Assembly (NCBI GenBank): GCA_016933835.1
Contig: JAFGAC010000194.1
Coordinates: 186,001 to 250,000 of the forward strand
DNA: 64,000 nt
Direction of reading: 5' to 3'
Source: Clostridiales bacterium
GTDB taxonomy: Bacteria > Bacillota > Clostridia > Peptostreptococcales > Acidaminobacteraceae
Shown: positions 19,901-28,207 of the stretch, in pieces
Numbering within the stretch: the stretch's first letter is position 1
Layout of the letters: each line of letters opens with the position of its first letter
Program-made: the position numbers and the translations under genes
Notes under the pieces: generated by a model
Told to the model about the DNA's origin: nothing
What the model saw: only the letters and a program-made list of their open reading frames with translations
Databases searched by the model: none

Positions 19901-20065
19901 CAGTCCCGGACGACCATTTGCTGTAGGAGGACCGTCATAAAACACAAAATTGGGTCCATCTTTTCTTGTCTCTACACTTTGATGCAATAAATCAATCTCT
20001 TTCCAGTAAATCGAAAATTCCTGTTCTCTTTCTTTATTGCTTTTTTTATTTAATTCTTTATACAT
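16970..20065 (-). CDS. ileS: Isoleucyl-tRNA synthetase, long (type 2-like) form
   Basis: 1031 residues from MYKELNKKS. Class I synthetase charging tRNA-Ile. It has PPTANGRPGLHHVVAR at the HIGH position, a CP1 editing domain (VWTTTPWTLASN), zinc-type cysteine pairs (CWRCKTP, CECGH, CDKC), KMSKTKGN at the KMSKS position and an anticodon-binding C-terminal region. The length and the altered HIGH and KMSKS segments resemble the IleS2 group, which is often mupirocin-tolerant; that property is inferred from group membership. The frame is open 30 codons further upstream, into the T-box antiterminator, and that extension is rejected. Expression is controlled by the T-box leader at 20066-20325. Confidence 0.95.
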   Translation of the reverse strand: MYKELNKKSNKEREQEFSIYWKEIDLLHQSVETRKDGPNFVFYDGPPTANGRPGLHHVVARSLKDSVCRFKTMEGFQVKRKAGWDTHGLPVEIEVEKKLKLSNKQDIEKYGIEAFNKQCRDSVFVYEAAWREQTERMAYLVDMDDPYITLSNEYIESVWWILNKFFEEGYVYEGHKILPYCARCGTGLASHEVALGYQEVKTETVYVKFKRKDRDEYFLVWTTTPWTLASNVALTVNPKETYLRVVENGTTYILEKNLAKEVLSDDYEVIDEFLGAELEYVEYEQLMPFLKIDKKAFFVTLGDYVTTGDGTGIVHTAPAFGEDDYHTGRKYDLPVPQPVDEDGKYTETPWKGTFVIDADPEIVQWLREEGKLYKKQKMEHNYPHCWRCKTPLLYSAKPSWYIEITKLKDKLIENNKTVNWYPEYVGEKRFGNWLENLNDWAISRNRYWGTPLNIWRCECGHKASVGSIKELTERAIESIDETIELHRPYVDDVHLKCDKCGGIMTRVPEVIDVWFDSGAMPFAQYHYPFEHKEDFDQLFPADYICEGIDQTRGWFYSLLAISTFVTGKSPYKNVLVNDLLLDKDGKKMSKTKGNTVDSFDLFDRYGADVVRWYLNYVSPAWAPTKFDEEGLKEVNSKFFRTLQNVYNFFTMYANMDNVKATDFYVQPKERPELDQWVLSKLSSLIKNVTSDLNEYDLTKAVRKIQDFVNEDLSNWYIRRSRRRFWSTEMDQDKKSVYNTTYEVLVDISKLIAPFTPYISEEIYRNLTGDKSVHLAKYPVVDESLINEKIENRMDLVRTLVGLGRAARESVKIKVRQPIQKVYIDGKNKEMIEDLSPLLMEELNVKEVGFIDNVNEYMNFSLKPNFRELGPILGKDMGLFSKVLATLDPSEVVDKFNKGEKVSIVLSDEKTIELTNDQLVVNIESKEGFTVQMENNVFIILDTTLTEELVNEGYAREFISRVQQMRKSNDFEVADHIKIYFESSDELTKAIRTFDEYIKDETLAVEINALEDHNYEEHNLNGHDTKIFLERI

Positions 20066-20325
20066 TCCTTCACCCCTTATAATAAATAAAAAATCCCTAT
20101 ACATACGTATAGGGACGAATTTTCTCCGCGGTACCACCCTGCTTATTGAAAGCACAATCTCTTCATGATTGGATAACGGTCATCAACCGGTATTTGCTAC
20201 TTGCTTTCACAAAACTGCTCAGGAGTGATTTTCATACTTTTAAACTATCGATTTCCACCTGCCATCGACTCTCTAAAAAATTTAAATTGTACTATTCTTC
20301 TCCATCAAAGCATTTACTGAATTTA
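20066..20325 (-). ncRNA. T-box riboswitch leader of ileS (specifier AUC)
   Basis: On the minus strand the conserved T-box sequence AGGGTGGTACCGCGG lies at 20126-20140. It is followed by a terminator stem (20094-20102 with 20107-20115) and a T-run. Upstream, the segment AATCACTCCTGAG places an isoleucine AUC codon at 20227-20229, in the usual specifier position of Stem I, and GATGGAGAAGAA lies near the 5' end. Uncharged tRNA-Ile should stabilise the antiterminator and switch on ileS. Boundaries are approximate; the 5' end is inferred from the promoter. Confidence 0.95.
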
Positions 20326-20331
20326 TAAAAG

Positions 20332-20360
20332 ATTATATCTAATATTACTACATTCGTCAA
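20332..20360 (-). promoter_or_regulatory. Promoter of the ileS T-box transcript
   Basis: Near-consensus on the minus strand: TTGACG (20360-20355), a 17-base spacer and TATAAT (20337-20332). It begins directly after the ylmH stop codon, so ileS-rluD-pyrR has its own start inside the long leftward cluster. Confidence 0.9.
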
Positions 20361-21113
20361 CTAGTAAAAGAGATGTACCTTCACTTGTGTATTTCCTTTT
20401 TTTGTTGTTCCTATTAATTCAATCAATTGAAATCTGCCATGACCTCTAAGAGAAACAATATCTCCTATATTGAGGTCTTTTTTATAATTTTCAGTTATGA
20501 TATGATTCCTTTTTACTTTATTGTTTTTAAAATACTGCTGAACATCACTTCTACTGAGATTGAAAACCTTAGATAAGATTAAATCGAATCTCAATGAATT
20601 TCCAGTAACCATTTTTTCTTTATAATTCGGTTTAAAATCGCTGATTTGATTATAAAGAACTTCCTCAATTGATATCCGCGAGTTTTTAATTCTAAGTAAA
20701 TATGTTTTTATGAACTCTACCATTTTATCAATGGCCATCATATACACAATATTCTCTTTTACAAATATATCGCCAATTTTTTCTCTTTTGATACCTAGAT
20801 TCAAAACTGCTCCCAAAACATCACGATGTGTAATGACAGTTTGATCTAAAATAGTCATTTTTAGGACTTTTATCGGGATATCTTTTTCGCTTATTGACAT
20901 ATAACTAGGGTAAACAGCGAGAATTGCATATTCACAATACAGGTTGAGTTGAATTTTTTTTATGATAAATGAATCTTCAATCAATTTCTTATTCAATTCA
21001 GTCCATAAAGCAGGTAATACAAAATCCGTAAATGCAATCATATGATTATCGATTGAGCGCTCAATCATATCTTCAATATGGCTAAGTGCAATTTTCTCTT
21101 CTTTTCCTAACAT
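20361..21113 (-). CDS. ylmH: YlmH-like S4-domain RNA-binding protein
   Basis: 250 residues. The C-terminal S4 domain from about residue 178 has the pattern RFDLILSKVFNLSRSDVQQY. The N-terminal part fits YlmH (TDFVLPALW, then VLGAVLNLGIKREKIGDI). YlmH proteins bind ribosomal complexes and have been linked to rescue of stalled 50S subunits. The ATG directly follows the yggT stop (TAAATG); no strong ribosome-binding site is seen, so translation is probably coupled. Its place after sepF and yggT is conserved. Confidence 0.88.
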   Translation of the reverse strand: MLGKEEKIALSHIEDMIERSIDNHMIAFTDFVLPALWTELNKKLIEDSFIIKKIQLNLYCEYAILAVYPSYMSISEKDIPIKVLKMTILDQTVITHRDVLGAVLNLGIKREKIGDIFVKENIVYMMAIDKMVEFIKTYLLRIKNSRISIEEVLYNQISDFKPNYKEKMVTGNSLRFDLILSKVFNLSRSDVQQYFKNNKVKRNHIITENYKKDLNIGDIVSLRGHGRFQLIELIGTTKKGNTQVKVHLFY

Positions 21114-21371
21114 TTATAAAGAAAATATCAAATTTGCTATGAATTGAATCACTAGCAAAGCCAATATTGGTGAAAAATCCAGAGTGCCTCCGATACCCAC
21201 TTTTTTTAGAAGTTCTCTAAATGGTGCCAATATAGGTTCAGTTATCTGGTAAATAAAAACTACAATTGGATTAGTATAATCTTTTACAAACCAAGACATC
21301 AGCACACGACCTAAAATCAGTAGATTAATCACTCGTACGAAATAGTACACTGCCACTTTAATAATTGTCAT
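21114..21371 (-). CDS. yggT: YggT/YlmG family membrane protein
   Basis: 85 residues with two hydrophobic segments (about 5-25 and 62-83) and the family core RVLMSWF, then ITEPILAPFRELL, then IGGTLDFSPILALLVI. YggT/YlmG proteins occur next to sepF across Gram-positives and cyanobacteria; a role in division or nucleoid distribution has been suggested. It lies between sepF (12-base gap) and ylmH. Confidence 0.9.
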   Translation of the reverse strand: MTIIKVAVYYFVRVINLLILGRVLMSWFVKDYTNPIVVFIYQITEPILAPFRELLKKVGIGGTLDFSPILALLVIQFIANLIFSL

Positions 21372-21383
21372 TTTAACACATCC

Positions 21384-21857
21384 TTATTCCATTTCATAAT
21401 CTGTTGGCACAGTATTTTTTAAATTTCCTGAAATATCAACATTCTCAGGTGCCAAAAGAAATATATTTTTAGAAACTTTAAATATTTTTCCGTTCAAAGC
21501 ATATAATGCTCCCGAACAAAAATCAAAAACTTTTCGTGCAATTTCAATATCCAACGATTCTAGATTGATAATCACTGGCTTTCTATTTTTCAAATTATTT
21601 ACTACATTTGCAGATTCATTGAAATCTTCGGGTTTAATAATTGTTACATTGAATTTACTTGAATCTCTATCCATCGAATTCACCTTTGGCTCATCATAAA
21701 ATTTTTTGTTTAAAAAAAGGTTTTGAGCATCTTCAGTCTTTAAACTTTCATTTTCAATTTTAGTAATTTCTTCATTTTCTATATCATTTTCTACCTCGTC
21801 AGAGTCATCATCCAGACCCATAAAAAATTTAATTTTATTAACAAATTTATCAGCCAT
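21384..21857 (-). CDS. sepF: Cell division protein SepF
   Basis: 157 residues. It has an N-terminal amphipathic membrane-binding helix (MADKFVNKIKFFMGL), an acidic variable linker (about 16-65) and a C-terminal SepF core (VTIIKPEDF, then NLKNRKPVIINLESL, then DFCSGALYAL, then FLLAPENV). SepF bundles FtsZ filaments and tethers them to the membrane. It is flanked by yggS and yggT, the classic ylm arrangement downstream of ftsZ. Confidence 0.95.
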   Translation of the reverse strand: MADKFVNKIKFFMGLDDDSDEVENDIENEEITKIENESLKTEDAQNLFLNKKFYDEPKVNSMDRDSSKFNVTIIKPEDFNESANVVNNLKNRKPVIINLESLDIEIARKVFDFCSGALYALNGKIFKVSKNIFLLAPENVDISGNLKNTVPTDYEME

Positions 21858-21867
21858 AATCTACCTC

Positions 21868-22566
21868 CTATTTAGAATAATCTCTTTCACCATATATGCC
21901 AGTGCCAATACGAATCAGATTTGCTCCTTCTTCAATGGCAATCATATAATCATTTGTCATACCCATAGATAAATAATCCATCTGTATATTATTATACTCA
22001 TTATCTTTCAAGTCTTCAAAAATTTCTTTCATTTTTTTAAATATCCATCGAGTATCTTCTGGATTTTCTAAATATGGCGCCATAGTCATAAGTCCTCTGA
22101 CTCTGATATTGGCCATATTACTTATAGATAATAGTAAAGTATCTAAGGCATCACGATCAATTCCAAACTTAGTTTCTTCATTTGAAATATTGAGTTGAAT
22201 CAGAATATCCATGACTTTTCCAATTCCCAAAGCCCTATTATTTATCTCCATCGCCAATCTTTCTGAATCAACAGAGTGAATCAAATCAACTTTGTCAATA
22301 ATATACTTGACTTTATTTCTTTGCAAGTGTCCTATCAAATGCCATTTTACTTTTTTTGTGATCAAATCAAATTTTCTTTGTACTTCTTGAGGTTTGTTTT
22401 CTCCAATATCAGTTATGTCGTATTTTAAAGATTCATTGACAATGGCATCATCAATTGTCTTAGTGACGGCAATCAATGTCACATCATTTGGATTTCTATT
22501 GACTTTTTCACAAGCAATTTTAATATTTTTTCTTACTTCTTCCAAATTGTCTCTAATGTTTTCCAT
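21868..22566 (-). CDS. PLP homeostasis protein YggS/YlmE
   Basis: 232 residues. Single-domain alanine-racemase-fold protein that binds pyridoxal phosphate; the lysine is in the segment LIAVTKTIDD, and IGENKPQEVQRKF, then WHLIGHLQRNK, then GLMTMAPY are the family motifs. It controls free PLP and keto-acid or amino-acid balance. The start at 22566 follows AAGGAAGG; the GTG two codons upstream lies in that site and is rejected. Spacing to sepF is 10 bases. Confidence 0.93.
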   Translation of the reverse strand: MENIRDNLEEVRKNIKIACEKVNRNPNDVTLIAVTKTIDDAIVNESLKYDITDIGENKPQEVQRKFDLITKKVKWHLIGHLQRNKVKYIIDKVDLIHSVDSERLAMEINNRALGIGKVMDILIQLNISNEETKFGIDRDALDTLLLSISNMANIRVRGLMTMAPYLENPEDTRWIFKKMKEIFEDLKDNEYNNIQMDYLSMGMTNDYMIAIEEGANLIRIGTGIYGERDYSK

Positions 22567-22580
22567 AAGCACCTTCCTTA

Positions 22581-23786
22581 TTAATTTGTTAGATACTTCT
22601 CTCCATCCCTCAATACTTCATCATAAAGTTTAACAGTTGAAACTCTCTCAGACTTATCATTGACTAGCTTTGTAAAATAATCACTTACAACAATTGCATA
22701 CTCTTCATCATATCCAATTACCTTTACTGGCCTAAAAGTAGCTTTATTGTTAACATTTAAAACATAGACACCATAATCGCCGTCTACTTTGACAAGTGAA
22801 TTCTTTTCTATTTTAAGCCCTTTATAATTGCTTGGATTAAGTTTTGCACTTACTTTTCGATTTTTTTGATAATCGTTGATCAAGTAGTTCATATCCATCA
22901 GTAATGCCAACTTATCACCTTGATCAAAAATATCAATTACTTCTCCTGTTACATGTTCGTTATTAATTTCAATTTGAGTTACTTTTCCTATTTCAAAAAA
23001 ATCCTGATATTCTTTATCAATAATAGCAATCAATTCCCAGTGATTGCTATTGACGACTTTGTAAATAATATCGCCATCAGAAGCATATTGTGTGGAATAA
23101 TTTTCAGGTTCAATAGATTGCTTTGCAAAAATATTAAAATCAATTTGTTGAAGCTTTTGATTTTGAAGAATATTTTCATACCCATCAATATAATAACTGA
23201 TTATTCCTGATTCAGGAGATAAAAGTTCAGTCAAATTATTGTCTTTTGACTCTGATATTATAATTTTATCTGATTCAGGCGACTCAAGTCCACTTAATCT
23301 ATCTTTCTTATCCAGTTTCAATTCAAGCTCATCTTTTATCTTGAATATTTCAGAATATTTCTTATCAGAAATCATATATTTTATCTTATTGAATAAAAAT
23401 GCAATATCATAATCAAGATCTTCCATATTAATTTCAACATTAACATCTAATTTGTTTGTTACTTCATTCTGTTTATCATTAGGATTTATTTCACTCCTCT
23501 GTATTTGTGCAATCAATTGATTTTTTTTAATCTTTTCTCCTTCAGCAATAAAATATTGAACGAGCCCACTGCTATTGGTTCTGACAACAATTTCATCTCT
23601 GATAATAAAAGCATCCGCATCGATAAAAACATCAATATTCCCATTGCTCAATGGATACGAAGGGTCATTTATGAACAATTCTTTTTTATACGCAAAATAT
23701 CCTAGTGCAGTTAAAAAAACTGCAAAAATCAAAATTCTGGTTATTATTTTTCTTCTCTTTTTCACTTTATCACCACATTCATCCAT
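22581..23786 (-). CDS. HlyD-like membrane-fusion-type protein of the ylm cluster
   Basis: About 401 residues. One N-terminal membrane segment (IITRILIFAVFLTALGYFA) is followed by a lipoyl-like segment (SSGLVQYFIAEGEKIKKNQL), a charged helical middle and C-terminal beta-rich repeats. This resembles HlyD/RND membrane fusion proteins, yet no exporter gene is adjacent. Similar proteins accompany yggS-sepF in other Clostridia, so a role at the envelope or septum is possible but not shown. The start is uncertain: the ATG at 23786 lies one base after the gpsA stop but has no clear ribosome-binding site. A GTG at 23765 has GGTGAT upstream and is an alternative. Confidence 0.72.
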   Translation of the reverse strand: MDECGDKVKKRRKIITRILIFAVFLTALGYFAYKKELFINDPSYPLSNGNIDVFIDADAFIIRDEIVVRTNSSGLVQYFIAEGEKIKKNQLIAQIQRSEINPNDKQNEVTNKLDVNVEINMEDLDYDIAFLFNKIKYMISDKKYSEIFKIKDELELKLDKKDRLSGLESPESDKIIISESKDNNLTELLSPESGIISYYIDGYENILQNQKLQQIDFNIFAKQSIEPENYSTQYASDGDIIYKVVNSNHWELIAIIDKEYQDFFEIGKVTQIEINNEHVTGEVIDIFDQGDKLALLMDMNYLINDYQKNRKVSAKLNPSNYKGLKIEKNSLVKVDGDYGVYVLNVNNKATFRPVKVIGYDEEYAIVVSDYFTKLVNDKSERVSTVKLYDEVLRDGEKYLTN

Positions 23787-23787
23787 G

Positions 23788-24795
23788 TTACCAATTGTGA
23801 TTATTTTCCATCTCATGCTTCGATTCTCTTTCCATCAATCGAATGACAGAATCATTTGGATCTTTGTTTTCATAGAGAACTCTATAAAGTTCTTTTGTAA
23901 TTGGTGCATCAACACCCAATTTCATTGATAGATCATAGGCAGATTTCACAGTGTAGATTCCCTCTACAACCATTCCAATTTCGTGGATTGCAGCATCTAC
24001 TGATTTCCCTTGGCCAATTAAAATACCACATCTTCTATTTCTCGAATGCATACTGGTACAAGTCACAATAAGATCTCCTATTCCAGAAAGTCCTCTAAAA
24101 GTTTCCTGAGATGCTCCCATAGCTTTACCTAAAACAGCAATTTCATTTATACCTCTAGTCATCAATGCAGCTTTTGTATTATCACCATAACCTAAGCCAT
24201 CTGTAATTCCAGCACCCAGTGCAATGATATTTTTTAATGCACCACCTATTTCAACTCCAATGACATCTGGATTAGTATAAATCCTCAAAAATTTGGATGC
24301 GAAATTATCTTGGATCAGTTGAGCAGATGCCATATTTTTTGAAGCAGCCACTAAAGTTGTTGGCAATTTTTTAGCTACTTCTTCAGCATGTGATGGTCCC
24401 GAAAGAACAACATAGCTATTATTTGGCAAATACTCTTCTACAATTTGTGAAATCGTTTTTAAAGATCCAATTTCAATCCCTTTAGCAAGATTGACAATTA
24501 ATTGATTTTCATCTACGAATTGGTTTACTGAATCAAGAACTTCCCTTACTGATTGAGACGCAACCGCAAGAATAATAATCTCCTTGCCAAAAATTGCTTC
24601 TTCATAATCATTCGTCAAAAAAATTCTTTTATCAATTTCTACATCTTTTAAGTATTTTTCACTAACGCGTGATTTTTTAACTTTTTCAACGTACTCTTTA
24701 TTTCTTCCATAAATAGTTATTTCATGACCTAATTCATTCAGCAAAATTGAAAGACCCGTTCCCCAACTTCCAAATCCCAACACACCGATTTTCAT
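23788..24795 (-). CDS. gpsA: NAD(P)H-dependent glycerol-3-phosphate dehydrogenase
   Basis: 335 residues. Reduces dihydroxyacetone phosphate to sn-glycerol 3-phosphate for phospholipid synthesis. It has the N-terminal dinucleotide site GVLGFGSWGTGLS, VVLSGPSHAEEV, GGALKNIIALGAGI with the catalytic lysine, and GLSGIGDLIVTC in the C-terminal domain. The order der-gpsA is typical of Firmicutes. The gene begins 12 bases after der. Confidence 0.97.
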   Translation of the reverse strand: MKIGVLGFGSWGTGLSILLNELGHEITIYGRNKEYVEKVKKSRVSEKYLKDVEIDKRIFLTNDYEEAIFGKEIIILAVASQSVREVLDSVNQFVDENQLIVNLAKGIEIGSLKTISQIVEEYLPNNSYVVLSGPSHAEEVAKKLPTTLVAASKNMASAQLIQDNFASKFLRIYTNPDVIGVEIGGALKNIIALGAGITDGLGYGDNTKAALMTRGINEIAVLGKAMGASQETFRGLSGIGDLIVTCTSMHSRNRRCGILIGQGKSVDAAIHEIGMVVEGIYTVKSAYDLSMKLGVDAPITKELYRVLYENKDPNDSVIRLMERESKHEMENNHNW

Positions 24796-24807
24796 AATAT
24801 CACTCCA

Positions 24808-26124
24808 TTAATCTTTTTTATCTCTAACCATCATTCTAATAGGTGTTCCTTCAAAATTAAATCGATCTCTCAATTTATTTTCTAGATATCTTAGATACGA
24901 AAAATGCATCAAATTTGAATCATTGACAAAAACAATAAATGTTGGCGGTTTTATAGAAACCTGCGTGATGTAATATACTTTCAAACGCTTTCCTTTATCC
25001 GAAGGAGGTTGATTAAGCATAATTGCCTCATTTATAATATCATTAAGCAATCCAGTCGACGCTCTAAACGTCTGATTTTGATGAACATAATCAATCATTT
25101 CGATTATTTGTTTTATTCTTTGTCCTGTCAATGCAGATACAAAAACAAGTGGTGCGTAGCTAAGAAATGCCAATTCATTTTTAATGTTTTTTACATATTC
25201 ATTGTAAGTTGAATTATCTTTTTCAATCATATCCCATTTATTCACAACTATGATGACGCCTTTTCCTGCTTCATGTGCATAACCTACTATTCTCTTATCC
25301 TGCTCAGTTACGCCTTCTTCAGCATCAATGACAATCATACTTATATCACTATGTTCAATTGATGCGAGACTTCTTAAAATCGAATATCTCTCAACATTTT
25401 CGTATACATTCTTTCTTCTACGAATCCCTGCTGTATCAATGAATCTATAAAATTTACCATCAATCTCAATTTCAGTGTCTATCGATTCACGTGTTGTCCC
25501 TGCAATAGGACTTACTATGACTCTTTCTTCACCAAAAATTTTATTGAGAAGTGATGATTTTCCAACATTAGGTTTTCCTATAATTGCCACTTTTACAGTT
25601 TCTTCATCTTCTGTTTCTGTATCATCTGCTGGAAACTTATCACAAACTTCATCAAGAAGATCTCCTAAGTTAAGTCCATTTGAAGCTGAGATAGGAATTG
25701 GTTCTCCAAGACCCAAAGTATAAAAATCATAAAAAGTATCAGGAACATCTGCTCTATCTGATTTATTGACTGCGATTATTATTGGTTTTTTTGCAACTCT
25801 CAACATTTGAGAAATTTCCTCATCTGCTGCTGTAACACCATCTTTGGCATCAACTAAAAATATTATGACATCTGCTAATTCTATAGCGACTTCTGCCTGC
25901 TTTTTCATTTGAGTTATGATGATATCTTTTGAATCTGGTTCAAGTCCACCCGTGTCAATCATGGTGAATTTTTTATTCAACCATTCCCCTTCAGCATAGA
26001 CGCGGTCTCTTGTTACTCCTGGATAATCTTCTACAATAGAAATTCTTCTACCAGCAATTTTATTAAATAATGTTGATTTTCCAACATTAGGTCTACCTAC
26101 GATTGCTAAAATCGGCTTACTCAT
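24808..26124 (-). CDS. der: Ribosome biogenesis GTPase Der (EngA)
   Basis: 438 residues with two tandem GTPase domains: GRPNVGKST at 10-18 with DTGG and NKSD, and a second G domain with GKPNVGKSS, DTAGIRR and NKWD. A KH-like C-terminal domain follows (KPPTFIVFVND). Der acts in late assembly of the 50S subunit. It overlaps the upstream radical SAM gene by 4 bases (ATGA), so the two are translationally coupled. Confidence 0.97.
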   Translation of the reverse strand: MSKPILAIVGRPNVGKSTLFNKIAGRRISIVEDYPGVTRDRVYAEGEWLNKKFTMIDTGGLEPDSKDIIITQMKKQAEVAIELADVIIFLVDAKDGVTAADEEISQMLRVAKKPIIIAVNKSDRADVPDTFYDFYTLGLGEPIPISASNGLNLGDLLDEVCDKFPADDTETEDEETVKVAIIGKPNVGKSSLLNKIFGEERVIVSPIAGTTRESIDTEIEIDGKFYRFIDTAGIRRRKNVYENVERYSILRSLASIEHSDISMIVIDAEEGVTEQDKRIVGYAHEAGKGVIIVVNKWDMIEKDNSTYNEYVKNIKNELAFLSYAPLVFVSALTGQRIKQIIEMIDYVHQNQTFRASTGLLNDIINEAIMLNQPPSDKGKRLKVYYITQVSIKPPTFIVFVNDSNLMHFSYLRYLENKLRDRFNFEGTPIRMMVRDKKD

Positions 26125-27428
26125 CTACTCATCTCCTCTAATATTTGAAGAAATAATTTCCCTTCAACAGGTACTTTAATAATCTTCGCTTTTATTTTCT
26201 CGCTTATTTCTCCAATATTCATGTCATCTAAAAAAACGTCTTCATCTGCCTTGAACATCACATCAGGCAATAATAATGCATCGTATATTGAAACATCTTC
26301 TAACTGATCAATAATATCTTGCGCAGTAATCAAACCACTCACAGTTATCTTTTCTCCAAAAAAATCATTTCTAATCGCTTTTACATCAATTGATAAATTT
26401 TTATTGTGATATACTATGTCCTCAACTAATTCCTTCAAATATTTTTCTGCCAAGAGACCGGTAACCATCAAATATTTACCATTGAGTTTATTTGTGACCA
26501 TAGAATTAATTATATCAGTTTGAAATTTTCTCATAAGTCCTATTCCATCTTCAAGTTGCACAAAACCCTCGTAAGTATCATATTCTGGAAGTGGATATTC
26601 AGCGTTTACATAAAATTCATCCGATAAAAAGGCAAATCTTGTCCCAAGTTTTTTAAGCATTTTTGATTGAATATTTTCAATCTGAACAATTGATTGATAT
26701 GATGATTCTTTTGTAAAAGGATTTAGCTGAAAAAGCCCTTCTCTGTGTTTTGATATGCCCACTGGCACTATAGCTACCGATTGAACTTGTGGATATAACA
26801 TTGCTAAATCCTCAATAGTTCTATCAAGATGCTCTTGATCATTAATTCCCGGCATTAATACAATTTGTGCATTCATAGTAATATTTCCTGATGCCAAAAT
26901 ACGCATTTTATCGAGTATATCACCTGCAAATCTATTATTTAATATTTCGACTCTCAACTTCGGATTGCTTGTATGTACTGAAATATTAATAGGGCTGATA
27001 TGGTATTTTACTATCCGGTCCAATTGTTCATAACTGACATTTGTCAATGTGACAAAATTACCCTGCATAAATGAAAGTCGTGAATCGTCATCTTTAAAAT
27101 AAAGTGTCTCTCTCATTCCCTTGGGCAGTTGATCAACAAAACAGAAGACACATTGATTAGAACAACGCTTTGCATCATCTAATAATGGATTTTCAAAAGA
27201 AAGCCCTATTTCATCGTCAAAATCCTTTTCAATCTCAAAAATAGTCTGCTCATTATTCACATGATTTTCTATTAAAAGTTCAATCTCCTCATCAGAAGTC
27301 AAATAAAGATAGTCAATAATGTCAACGATTGGCTGTCCATTAATACTGATTAAAAAATCACCTGCTGTAATACCTAATTCTTCTGCAATACTATTTTCTT
27401 GAATTTTTGTAATTTTAAATTTTTTCAT
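26121..27428 (-). CDS. PDZ-radical SAM-DUF512 protein
   Basis: 435 residues. An N-terminal PDZ-like domain (about 1-70; ITAGDFLISINGQPI) is followed by a radical SAM core with C89-x3-C93-x2-C96 (CSNQCVFCFVDQLPKGMR) and a C-terminal DUF512 domain. This is the TIGR03279-type family found almost always next to der in Firmicutes and cyanobacteria. The cysteines should bind a [4Fe-4S] cluster that cleaves SAM. The substrate is unknown. Family assignment is firm, function open. Confidence 0.92.
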   Translation of the reverse strand: MKKFKITKIQENSIAEELGITAGDFLISINGQPIVDIIDYLYLTSDEEIELLIENHVNNEQTIFEIEKDFDDEIGLSFENPLLDDAKRCSNQCVFCFVDQLPKGMRETLYFKDDDSRLSFMQGNFVTLTNVSYEQLDRIVKYHISPINISVHTSNPKLRVEILNNRFAGDILDKMRILASGNITMNAQIVLMPGINDQEHLDRTIEDLAMLYPQVQSVAIVPVGISKHREGLFQLNPFTKESSYQSIVQIENIQSKMLKKLGTRFAFLSDEFYVNAEYPLPEYDTYEGFVQLEDGIGLMRKFQTDIINSMVTNKLNGKYLMVTGLLAEKYLKELVEDIVYHNKNLSIDVKAIRNDFFGEKITVSGLITAQDIIDQLEDVSIYDALLLPDVMFKADEDVFLDDMNIGEISEKIKAKIIKVPVEGKLFLQILEEMSR

Positions 27429-27436
27429 AATTACCT

Positions 27437-28207
27437 CTAATCTAACATTATAAAGCCAGCCATTCTTCCTGATTCCGCACCTTGACGTCTATAGGAAAAA
27501 AATCTATCAGCTTCTTTGTATGTGCAATGGCCGGATAATTCAATGTTTTTTTCTAATATTCCATTATTGATCAACATGTCCCTGTTGCTATTGACCATGT
27601 CAAAATATGTTATTCCTTCTTTATGATAAATGTAATTTGTAAAAAAAGAACGATCTTCAAAATTATCTAAAAAATCATCACTGACCGCATAATAGTGAGG
27701 ACTTATATTTGGACCAATTCCCACCAGAATATTTTCTTTTTTACTGCCATACAATTCAACAAATGCTTCGATCATTTTGACACCAATTTTTTTTTCGGTG
27801 CCTTTCCAACCAGAATGAGCAATTCCTATAACCTTTTTTGCAGGATCGTAGAAATATAAAGGTGTACAATCAGCATAGAAAGTCATCAGGTTAACACCTC
27901 GAATATTAGTTATAAATCCATCTGTATCTTCAAATACTTTAAATTCATCTACAGAATCTATTTTAGCTATATGATTAGAATGCGTCTGATGCGTTGCTAT
28001 CGACTTGTTTTTATCAATAGCCAGGGCGTCAAAGAAAATCTCATAATTTTCTAGAACATGTTCTCTTTTATCAGGTGCATAAATTCCAAAATTCAAACTT
28101 CTATAACCACCTTGACTGACACCACCATTTATTGTCGTAAACCCATGTTTTGTTGTTATATTAGTAAACTTTAAAATTTCTAAATTTTTATAAAATTGAC
28201 TTTTCAT
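27437..28207 (-). CDS. pgeF: PgeF/YlmD peptidoglycan editing or purine nucleoside phosphorylase family protein
   Basis: 256 residues. YfiH/laccase-domain family with metal ligands in HQTHSNHI, ADCTPLYFYD and HSGWKGT. Members have been described both as peptidoglycan-editing factors (removing wrongly incorporated amino acids from UDP-MurNAc precursors) and as adenosine-active enzymes; the sequence alone does not decide. The ATG overlaps the nrdR stop by one base (TAATG), with GAAGGA upstream. The position near ftsZ and the ylm genes is conserved. Confidence 0.9.
   Translation of the reverse strand: MKSQFYKNLEILKFTNITTKHGFTTINGGVSQGGYRSLNFGIYAPDKREHVLENYEIFFDALAIDKNKSIATHQTHSNHIAKIDSVDEFKVFEDTDGFITNIRGVNLMTFYADCTPLYFYDPAKKVIGIAHSGWKGTEKKIGVKMIEAFVELYGSKKENILVGIGPNISPHYYAVSDDFLDNFEDRSFFTNYIYHKEGITYFDMVNSNRDMLINNGILEKNIELSGHCTYKEADRFFSYRRQGAESGRMAGFIMLD

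Noticed and set aside
23575-23928. 117-codon open frame on the plus strand
   Set aside because: Antisense to the junction of gpsA and the HlyD-like gene; no start signals.
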